Origin: a bacterium
GTDB lineage: Bacteria; Oederibacteriota; CAKKQC01
Reading direction: 5' to 3'
Assembly: GCA_919901855.1 (NCBI GenBank)
Contig: CAKKQC010000062.1
Location: forward strand, 1 to 7,693
Length of the DNA: 7,693 nucleotides
How positions within the stretch are numbered: position 1 is the stretch's first letter; every line of letters starts with the position of its first letter. This document shows, piece after piece, positions 1 to 3,777 of this stretch. The translations under genes and the position numbers were made by a program. The notes under the pieces are model-generated. The model had not been told where the DNA came from and did not search any database. It was given only the letters and a program-made list of their open reading frames with translations.

Positions 1-35
1 CGACTGTTCACGTCCATCGCAATGACTTCCGTCAG

Positions 36-54
36 TTTTTCAGCATCCTGCTAG
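36..54 (-). repeat. Left copy of a 19-bp dispersed terminal motif
   Basis: Read on the minus strand this is CTAGCAGGATGCTGAAAAA. The other end of the window (7641-7659) carries CTAGCAGGTCGCTGAAAAA on the plus strand, matching at 17 of 19 positions. The copies are inverted relative to each other, with the CTAG end facing inward. The motif is seen directly. That it belongs to a dispersed repeat family or mobile-element end is inference. Confidence 0.6.
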
Positions 55-80
55 CCCTTGCCCGCCGCGGTTCCCGCGCG

Positions 81-818
81 ATGACGCCCAAGAAGGGTGT
101 CGGGCACTGGGGGGGCCGGATCCCCGCCGCGCCGGACCTCCTCGACTGCAGTTGGTATTACAACTGGGGCCCCCGGCCGGACCCCGGGGCCACCGCCACG
201 CGGGCCGAGTTCGTCCCCATGATCTGGAGCGGCGGCCACGCCACTGATGAGAATCTCGCGCACGTGAAGTCCGCGGGGTACCGGACCCTCCTCGCCTTCA
301 ACGAGCCCGACGGGAAGGGCCAGGCGGACATGACCGTGACGCAAGCCCTGGACCTCTGGCCCCGGCTCGAAGCCACCGGGCTGCGGCTGGGCAGCCCCGG
401 CACCACCACGGGCGCGCCCTGGCTCGACGAGTTCATGGCGGGGGCGAAGACGCGCGCCTTGCGCGTCGACATCCTCTGCCTGCACTGGTACGGCGACATC
501 ACGAGGCCGGACCCGGTGGGGAACCTGCGCCGCTACCTCGAGGGCTACTGGGCGAAGTACCGGCTGCCGATCTGGCTGACCGAGTATTCGGGGGCCGACT
601 TCGACTACCACCTGAGAGCGACCACGGTCGAGGACAACGCCCGGTTCGCCCGCGAATCCCAGGTGTTGATGGAATCCCTGGCTTTCGTCGAGCGCTACGC
701 CTGGTTCGCCCCCCTCGTGTCCACCAGCGACAAGAGCTACCCGACGGTGCGCATGATGACCCCCGAGGGCGCCCTCACGCCCGTCGGGCTGGCCTGGGTG
801 TCGGCGCCCCAGGGGTAG
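81..818 (+). CDS. GH128/Asl1-like glycoside hydrolase (probable endo-beta-1,3-glucanase)
   Basis: This 245-aa protein is a single (beta/alpha)8-type catalytic domain of the Asl1/GH128 kind, which hydrolyses beta-1,3-glucans. Visible hallmarks are SWYYNWGP (residues 24-31), LAFNEPD with the likely acid/base Glu75, CLHWYG (133-138), and WLTEYS with the likely nucleophile Glu168. These sit at the ends of the expected strands, so the enzyme looks catalytically complete. The fold starts almost at residue 5, so the ATG at 81 leaves no room for a signal peptide, although many relatives are secreted. No Shine-Dalgarno or -10 box precedes the ATG. The frame stays open upstream to the window edge, with no ATG/GTG/TTG, and encodes a short hydrophobic run (FFSILLALA). 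A start outside the window with a signal peptide is therefore possible. The family call is firm; the exact substrate is inferred. Confidence 0.85.
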   Translation: MTPKKGVGHWGGRIPAAPDLLDCSWYYNWGPRPDPGATATRAEFVPMIWSGGHATDENLAHVKSAGYRTLLAFNEPDGKGQADMTVTQALDLWPRLEATGLRLGSPGTTTGAPWLDEFMAGAKTRALRVDILCLHWYGDITRPDPVGNLRRYLEGYWAKYRLPIWLTEYSGADFDYHLRATTVEDNARFARESQVLMESLAFVERYAWFAPLVSTSDKSYPTVRMMTPEGALTPVGLAWVSAPQG

Positions 819-873
819 ATACGCAACTATGCAACTACGTCCCCCGAATCGTCCACCCAGTCCGGCCCGCACC

Positions 874-882
874 TGCTATCAT
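874..882 (+). promoter_or_regulatory. Extended -10 promoter element for the 905-2260 operon
   Basis: TGCTATCAT fits an extended -10 (TG-N-TATnnT); no good -35 is seen. The hexamer ends 6 nt before a GTG at 889, so transcription would begin at or next to that GTG. The same spacing occurs before other genes in this window. Confidence 0.45.
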
Positions 883-904
883 TCGTCCGTGAGCAGTCAC
901 TTCC

Positions 905-1240
905 GTGCGTAAGCCGCGGCTGGGCCCGCCCGAGAGGCTGGCCGCCAGGCTGAAGACGGCCGAGCAGCAGTTGGCCCGGTACATTCGGGCGCTGGACCTG
1001 CTCCCCGCGGGGCGCGTGGTCAAGCGCATGATCGGGGGCCGGGCCCACTACTTCACCCCCGTCCGGCGCGACGGCAAGCTCGTCCACGAGTACCGGGGCC
1101 GGACCCCGCCCGGGGGGCGGACCGACGCGCACCACGCGGCGAAGCGCGTGAGATACCGCAAGTTGATCAAGGGCCTCCAGGCCCGGATCGCGGAGCTCAA
1201 GGCCGCCCTGGCGATCCGGGCCCTCCTCCTCTCGGTCTGA
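905..1240 (+). CDS. Hypothetical basic coiled-coil protein, 111 aa
   Basis: I do not recognise this gene with confidence. The protein is very basic. It has an N-terminal helix likely to form a coiled coil (about residues 9-30, heptad-like RLAARLKTAEQQLARYI), a central segment that looks like two or three beta strands (about 36-66, with GGRAHYFTPVRRDGKLVHEY), and a second amphipathic helix (about 76-106). The helix/short-sheet/helix plan recalls DUF6788-type proteins but lacks their cysteine motif, so this is only a resemblance. The start is GTG at 905; a stop in frame at 890-892 excludes a much longer N-terminus. No Shine-Dalgarno is visible. A 7-codon reading frame (GTG 889 to TAA 910-912) overlaps this start. 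The gene ends 17 nt before the transporter and is probably cotranscribed with it. Basic charge would suit nucleic-acid binding, but nothing proves it. Confidence 0.65.
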   Translation: MRKPRLGPPERLAARLKTAEQQLARYIRALDLLPAGRVVKRMIGGRAHYFTPVRRDGKLVHEYRGRTPPGGRTDAHHAAKRVRYRKLIKGLQARIAELKAALAIRALLLSV

Positions 1241-1246
1241 GGCCTT

Positions 1247-1251
1247 AGGAG
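1247..1251 (+). promoter_or_regulatory. Ribosome binding site of the EamA transporter
   Basis: AGGAG lies 6 nt before the GTG at 1258 and decides that start. It contrasts with the leaderless-looking first genes elsewhere in the window. Confidence 0.7.
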
Positions 1252-1257
1252 CCCCCG

Positions 1258-2169
1258 GTGGTCCCGTTCGCCCTGTTCGGGGCGGCCTTCTACGCCGTCT
1301 ACGCCGCCTGCAACAAGTACGTGTACCGGAGCGGCCTCGGCGCCGTCCCGGCCGCGATCCTGGTCGTCAGCACGTGCGGGCTTCTCGCGGCGCCGCTGCT
1401 CCTCTGCTGCGACACGCACTGGGTGCCGGCCACGGCCTGGCACGCCCTCTTCCTCTGCGCCGTCTCCTCCCCGGCCATGTTCCTCGCCACCTACTCGTAC
1501 TCCCGCGAGGACGCCTCCGTCGTGGGACCGGTCATCAGCGTCAAGATCGTGGCCCTGCCGTTCGTGGAGGCTTTCCTGTTCGGGAAATCCCTGTCCGCCG
1601 GCGTCTGGGCCGGCGCCGGGCTGGCCGCGGCCGGGATCGTGTTCGTGAGCCAGACCGACCGCTGGACGCTGAAGCCTTCCCACCTCCTGCGCCCGGGCGT
1701 GCTGATGATGGCGACCGCCGCCCTCGTCTTCGCGGTCGGCGACGTCGTGTGCGGCGACGCCATCCCGCACTGGCCGTCGAGCTGGCAGTTCACGGTCCAC
1801 ATCACGTTCCTCCAGGGCCTCGTCGGGCTGGCCCTGCTCGGCGGCCTCCGGCTGGCGGGTTGGACCTCCCGCAAGGCGTTCCGGGTCGACGCCCCCGCCA
1901 TGCGCCGCGCCGCGCTGCCGCTGGCCGCGGGCGGGACCGCGCTGCTCGTGGCCCAGCTCTGCCTGTTCCAGTCGATGGGGCTCGGCGGCAACGTGACCCT
2001 CACCAACATCCTCTACAGCACGCGGTCGCTCATGGTGGTCGGGCTCATGGCCGCGCTCGTCTTCCTGGGCCACAGCCGCGTCGAGCACGCGGGCTGGCGC
2101 GCCTACACCTTCCGCGCCGCCGGGGCGGCCCTGCTGGCCACGGCGATCCTGGTCGCGCTGCAGTGCTGA
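1258..2169 (+). CDS. EamA/DMT-superfamily transporter, 10 TM
   Basis: This 303-aa, almost entirely hydrophobic protein fits the drug/metabolite transporter (EamA) superfamily, whose members have about ten helices in two repeated halves of five and usually 280-310 residues. The first half starts directly in helix 1 (VPFALFGAAFYAVYAACNKY). The loop and helices around residues 80-126 (YSREDASVVGPVISVKIVALP, then EAFLFGKSLSAGVWAGAGLAAAGIVF) show the family's typical helix-3/4 and helix-5 pattern. The second half repeats it, with NVTLTNILYSTRSLMVVGL (about 244-262) at the equivalent place. The likely role is inner-membrane exchange of a small metabolite; substrate cannot be read from sequence. It follows the 905 gene by 17 nt, and a 41-aa membrane-protein gene (here truncated) follows after 7 nt. 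Its last codons are duplicated, diverged, at 2940-2993. Confidence 0.85.
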   Translation: MVPFALFGAAFYAVYAACNKYVYRSGLGAVPAAILVVSTCGLLAAPLLLCCDTHWVPATAWHALFLCAVSSPAMFLATYSYSREDASVVGPVISVKIVALPFVEAFLFGKSLSAGVWAGAGLAAAGIVFVSQTDRWTLKPSHLLRPGVLMMATAALVFAVGDVVCGDAIPHWPSSWQFTVHITFLQGLVGLALLGGLRLAGWTSRKAFRVDAPAMRRAALPLAAGGTALLVAQLCLFQSMGLGGNVTLTNILYSTRSLMVVGLMAALVFLGHSRVEHAGWRAYTFRAAGAALLATAILVALQC

Positions 2170-2176
2170 TGGCGTC

Positions 2177-2260
2177 ATGACCGGCCCGGCCCCCGTGCTG
2201 CCGCCGCTGCCCTGGCGCGGATGGCCCCTCGGCGTCCTGGCGAGAATGTTAATTTGTTAA
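2177..2260 (+). pseudogene. Truncated copy of the small proline-rich membrane protein gene
   Basis: The reading frame opens 7 nt after the transporter stop and encodes the same N-terminus as the intact 41-aa gene at 3001 (MTGPAPVLPP..., then RGWPLG). Over the first 57 nt the two copies differ at only 5 positions, three of them synonymous. Similarity stops at 2233. From 2240 the frame runs into the 32-bp repeat and terminates at TAA 2258-2260, so the transmembrane segment of the intact copy is lost. It is best read as a gene cut by the event that placed the repeat here. A translated 27-aa remnant cannot be excluded. Confidence 0.6.
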
Positions 2261-2271
2261 GTATGGCCCCA
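2240..2271 (+). repeat. 32-bp direct repeat, left copy
   Basis: This is identical over 32 bp to 3729-3760, in the same orientation. The AT-rich core (TTAATTTGTTAAGTATGG) stands out in a GC-rich background. Together the copies bracket the toxin-antitoxin island, and this one truncates the small membrane protein gene. It is probably an end or footprint of a mobile element or a recombination site; the family is not identified. Confidence 0.8.
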
Positions 2272-2285
2272 CGCCTGCACGCCTG

Positions 2286-2687
2286 TTACCAGATCACCTC
2301 GAGGTGGGGGAGGCCGTGCAGCCGCTCGTCCCTGGTGACGAGCGGCGCCTTCATCTCCAGGGCGGTGGCGGCGATCAGCCGGTCGGCCGGGTCGCCCGGG
2401 ATGGCACCCCCGATCCGGGCGGCCGTCGCCGCGATTGCGGGCGTGATCGGCAGAAGCTCGACGCCGGGGATGGAGAGCGCGGATTCGATCCACTCCTGCG
2501 CGGATCGCGGCACCCTTATCCGTTGGCGCTCAATCAGTCCGGCGAGTTCCCAGAGGCTTATCGCCGCGATGCCGATCCGGCTGGAGCGCTCGACGGCCCG
2601 GCGTGCCTCGGCGCTCAACCGGCGCGGCTCGTTCATCCACCAGAACCACGCGTGCGTGTCGAGAACGATCAGCGGTCCGCCTCCCAC
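2286..2687 (-). CDS. vapC: VapC-family PIN-domain ribonuclease toxin
   Basis: This 133-aa protein is a single PIN domain, the metal-dependent RNase fold of VapC toxins, which cleave tRNA or rRNA to stop growth. The acidic catalytic set is complete: Asp10 in VLDTHAW, Glu47 in ISLWELA, Asp99/Asp102 in GDPADRLIAATA, and Asp120 in TRDERL. Length is normal for the family. It follows vapB on the minus strand and overlaps it by 19 nt if read from GTG 2687. A CTG at 2672-2670 may be the true start: it overlaps the vapB stop as CTGA, sits 7 nt after a GGAGG, and gives the usual N-terminus beginning just before IVLDTH. The pair is transcribed against its neighbours from its own promoter, and nothing suggests the toxin is broken. 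RNA target unknown. Confidence 0.9.
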   Translation of the reverse strand: MGGGPLIVLDTHAWFWWMNEPRRLSAEARRAVERSSRIGIAAISLWELAGLIERQRIRVPRSAQEWIESALSIPGVELLPITPAIAATAARIGGAIPGDPADRLIAATALEMKAPLVTRDERLHGLPHLEVIW

Positions 2688-2917
2688 TTCTCATCGAGCG
2701 GCGTGATGATGTCGCCGACGTAGGTGGCGGCGCCCCTGAGCCATGCGGTGTCCACCGGCTTCACCGCCACGACGCTGGCCACCGGCCGTCCGCGTTTCGT
2801 TACGACAATGGGCTCGCCGGTGCGCGCCACCCGGTCGAGCAGGGCCAGGCACTTCGCCTTGAATTCCCCCGCCGGGACCTGCCGCGTCCCCGCCGGGATC
2901 CCGCCATTCTTGTTCAT
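2669..2917 (-). CDS. vapB: Phd/YefM-type antitoxin of the vapBC pair
   Basis: This 82-aa antitoxin (84 aa from the upstream ATG at 2923) has a Phd/YefM N-terminal DNA-binding domain: VPAGEFKAKCLALLDRV, then TGEPIVVTKRGRPVASVVAV, the hallmark strand-turn-strand. The C-terminal tail, about 30 residues (LRGAATYVGDIITPLDEKW), would wrap the toxin. Two ATGs occur (2923 and 2917, as ATGACCATG). I prefer 2917 because the TATAAT at 2929-2924 predicts transcription starting at that A, giving a leaderless mRNA. The upstream ATG touches the -10 box and would not be transcribed. The protein should repress its own operon with VapC by binding the palindrome over the promoter. The toxin gene overlaps its 3' end, so translation is probably coupled. 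Confidence 0.88.
   Translation of the reverse strand: MNKNGGIPAGTRQVPAGEFKAKCLALLDRVARTGEPIVVTKRGRPVASVVAVKPVDTAWLRGAATYVGDIITPLDEKWEADR
2680..2684 (-). promoter_or_regulatory. Ribosome binding site inside the vapB 3' end, for vapC
   Basis: GGAGG on the minus strand is 7 nt before a CTG (2672-2670) that overlaps the vapB stop codon as CTGA. It lies just inside the GTG 2687 start, so it supports the shorter vapC start over the annotated GTG. Confidence 0.4.
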
Positions 2918-2937
2918 GGTCATATTATATGACCATG
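2915..2937 (-). promoter_or_regulatory. Palindromic operator of vapBC
   Basis: A perfect inverted repeat with 10-bp arms (CATGGTCATA and TATGACCATG) and a 3-bp centre covers the whole -10 box and the vapB start codon. Phd-type antitoxins bind such palindromes to autoregulate their operons, so this is very probably the VapB/VapBC binding site. Binding here would block RNA polymerase directly. Confidence 0.8.
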
Positions 2938-2952
2938 AAGCCGTCCGGGCAA
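2924..2952 (-). promoter_or_regulatory. vapBC promoter
   Basis: On the minus strand: TTGCCC (2952-2947), a 17-nt spacer, and a perfect TATAAT (2929-2924). The start point should fall near 2917, the A of the preferred vapB ATG. The -35 lies in the diverged transporter-gene remnant, so the promoter straddles the module junction. Confidence 0.7.
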
Positions 2953-2993
2953 GGCGCCCGGCCATGGCGATCCTGGTGGCACTCGGGGGATAA
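2940..2993 (+). pseudogene. Diverged 3' remnant of an EamA-type transporter gene
   Basis: Aligned at a constant offset of 824 nt, this matches the last codons of the transporter at 1258-2169. The 3' halves end ATAILVALQC-stop and AMAILVALGG-stop, and both stops are followed by exactly 7 nt and then an ATG for the small membrane protein. Similarity fades to chance just right of the vapBC operator (2937). Only the tail of the gene is present, so it is a remnant and not a working transporter. Confidence 0.6.
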
Positions 2994-2994
2994 T
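2989..2994 (+). promoter_or_regulatory. Possible -10 box of the small membrane protein gene
   Basis: GATAAT, overlapping the stop of the transporter remnant, ends 6 nt before the ATG at 3001. The sequence resembles the cyclase start (ATAATGGCCGG-GTG against ATAATGCCGGC-ATG). No clear -35 is seen. Confidence 0.3.
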
Positions 2995-3000
2995 GCCGGC

Positions 3001-3126
3001 ATGACCGGCCCGGCCCCCGTCCTCCCCCCGCCGCCCCGGCGCGGATGGCCCCTCGGCATCACCGTCTTCTGCGTCCTCGTGATGCTCGTCGCCCTCTGGC
3101 TCCGGCTCAACCACCGCGCGGGATAG
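3001..3126 (+). CDS. Small proline-rich single-span membrane protein, 41 aa
   Basis: The 41-residue product has a proline-rich, positively charged N-terminus (MTGPAPVLPPPPRRGWP), one hydrophobic helix (about residues 19-35, GITVFCVLVMLVALWL), and a short basic tail (RLNHRAG). It belongs to no family I recognise. Evidence that it is a gene: a second copy at 2177 keeps the N-terminus with mostly synonymous changes, and both copies start 7 nt after a transporter stop codon. It may be a small partner of the transporter or an independent membrane peptide. Its size and TA neighbours also allow a toxic-peptide reading, but nothing shows that. Its last 19 nt recur at 3671-3689. Confidence 0.5.
   Translation: MTGPAPVLPPPPRRGWPLGITVFCVLVMLVALWLRLNHRAG
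3108..3126 (+). repeat. 19-bp direct repeat left of hicBA
   Basis: CAACCACCGCGCGGGATAG, the end of the small membrane protein gene with its stop, is identical to 3671-3689. The two copies flank hicBA. Confidence 0.7.
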
Positions 3127-3183
3127 TCGGTTCATCGCCAGTCCGGCTTCAGACTCTCGCGTGTGCGTGAACTGGCAGCGGGT

Positions 3184-3192
3184 TGGTAGAAT
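3184..3192 (+). promoter_or_regulatory. Extended -10 promoter of hicBA
   Basis: TGGTAGAAT is a good extended -10. Transcription should start near 3199, leaving a leader of about 3 nt before the hicB ATG. A GGA at 3193-3195 would then not be in the mRNA. No convincing -35 is seen. Confidence 0.5.
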
Positions 3193-3201
3193 GGAAACGT
3201 C

Positions 3202-3441
3202 ATGAAGGCGAGGATTCAGCGGTTCACGGTCGTGTTCGAAGGGGCGGAGGAGGGCGGCTATCTCGCCCGCGTTCCATCCCTGCCGGGCTGTGTCTCCCAG
3301 GGGGAAACGCTCGACGAAGCTGAACGCATGATTGCCGACGCGATCCGGGCCTACTGTGCGAGCCTCAAGAAGCATCACCAGCCGGTGCCCCGAGACGTTC
3401 GGGAGGTCATCGAGACCATCGAAGTCGCCGTGCCGGCCTGA
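3202..3441 (+). CDS. hicB: HicB-family antitoxin (short form)
   Basis: This 79-aa protein has the partial RNase-H fold of HicB antitoxins: FTVVFEGAEEGGYLARVPSL (about residues 8-27), then PGCVSQGETLDEAERMIADA, the usual PG-C-x-QG-x-T-x-x-EA run. It neutralises HicA by covering its RNA-binding surface. The protein ends near the toxin-binding domain, with no visible C-terminal HTH or ribbon-helix-helix domain, so operon autoregulation may need another mechanism. The start is the ATG just downstream of the extended -10. Its TGA shares one base with the hicA ATG (TGATG), so translation is coupled. The hicB-hicA order is the reverse of the E. coli type but common. Base composition looks less GC-rich than the flanking transporter and ligase genes. 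Confidence 0.9.
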   Translation: MKARIQRFTVVFEGAEEGGYLARVPSLPGCVSQGETLDEAERMIADAIRAYCASLKKHHQPVPRDVREVIETIEVAVPA

Positions 3442-3662
3442 TGCCGGGCCGGCTTGGCAGTGTCAAGCCTCGCCAGTTCATCCGTCGGATGCAGCGTGCG
3501 GGATTCACCATCGACCATCAGACCGGCAGTCACGTGATCCTGCTGGATTCGCGAGGCACCCGGCTCACGGTGCCCGTCCATGCGCGAGAGATGAAGCGTG
3601 GCCTGCTGATGGACCTTCTGAAGCAAGCGGGGATGTCGCGGGAGGAGTTCCAGGCTCGTTGA
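3441..3662 (+). CDS. hicA: HicA-family mRNA interferase toxin
   Basis: This 73-aa protein has the double-stranded-RNA-binding-like fold of HicA toxins, which degrade mRNA and tmRNA. Diagnostic parts are KPRQFIRRMQRAGF (helix 1), HQTGSHVILLDSRG with the catalytic His in GSHVIL (about residue 31), LTVPVHAREMKRGLL, and DLLKQAGMSREEF at the C-terminus. All are intact and length is standard. The ATG overlaps the hicB stop by one base and has no strong Shine-Dalgarno, so it depends on coupling. The pair sits between two 19-bp repeats, which suggests it arrived as a unit. Confidence 0.92.
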   Translation: MPGRLGSVKPRQFIRRMQRAGFTIDHQTGSHVILLDSRGTRLTVPVHAREMKRGLLMDLLKQAGMSREEFQAR

Positions 3663-3670
3663 CCATTCAC

Positions 3671-3689
3671 CAACCACCGCGCGGGATAG
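3671..3689 (+). repeat. 19-bp direct repeat right of hicBA
   Basis: This is identical to the 3' end of the 41-aa gene (3108-3126), including its stop. No other part of that gene precedes it here. It marks the right border of the hicBA insertion or the remains of another gene copy. The following 39 nt (3690-3728) show no gene I recognise. Confidence 0.7.
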
Positions 3690-3728
3690 CGGGATTGTTG
3701 CTGCTTGCAGCGGCCGTTCCCCGATGCT

Positions 3729-3760
3729 GCGAGAATGTTAATTTGTTAAGTATGGCCCCA
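3729..3760 (+). repeat. 32-bp direct repeat, right copy
   Basis: This is identical to 2240-2271. It ends 17 nt before the ligase ATG. Its AT-rich core contains TAATTT (3739-3744), a possible -10 that would give the ligase gene a leader of roughly 27 nt, so the repeat may now supply that gene's promoter. No good -35 is seen. Confidence 0.8.
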
Positions 3761-3763
3761 ACC

Positions 3764-3770
3764 AGGTGAG
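3764..3770 (+). promoter_or_regulatory. Ribosome binding site of the O-antigen ligase
   Basis: AGGTGAG, fully complementary to the 16S rRNA 3' end, is 7 nt before the ATG at 3778. It contains the in-frame GTG 3766, which is therefore the less likely start. Confidence 0.6.
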
Positions 3771-3777
3771 AATATGG

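Noticed and set aside
830-843. Two tandem GCAACTA units just after the glucanase.
   Set aside because: Only two 7-bp units with no other structure; could easily be chance.
1048-2178. A 376-codon minus-strand frame opposite the transporter.
   Set aside because: Composition is that of a GC-driven antisense frame, and the plus strand clearly encodes a 10-TM EamA protein with a ribosome site.
2240-2271. The repeat as an integron attC site, since it contains GTTAAGT (matching GTTRRRY) and TA modules are common integron cassettes.
   Set aside because: There is no partner RYYYAAC site with the needed inverted-repeat structure, the TA pairs point in opposite directions, and no integrase is present.
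2221-2993. Plus-strand open frames over the vapBC region.
   Set aside because: They are antisense to vapC and vapB, which have complete catalytic and DNA-binding motifs, an overlap typical of TA pairs, and a promoter with operator.
3698-3713. Short stem GCTGC/GCAGC after hicBA as a terminator.
   Set aside because: The stem is only 4-5 bp with almost no loop and no T-run follows.
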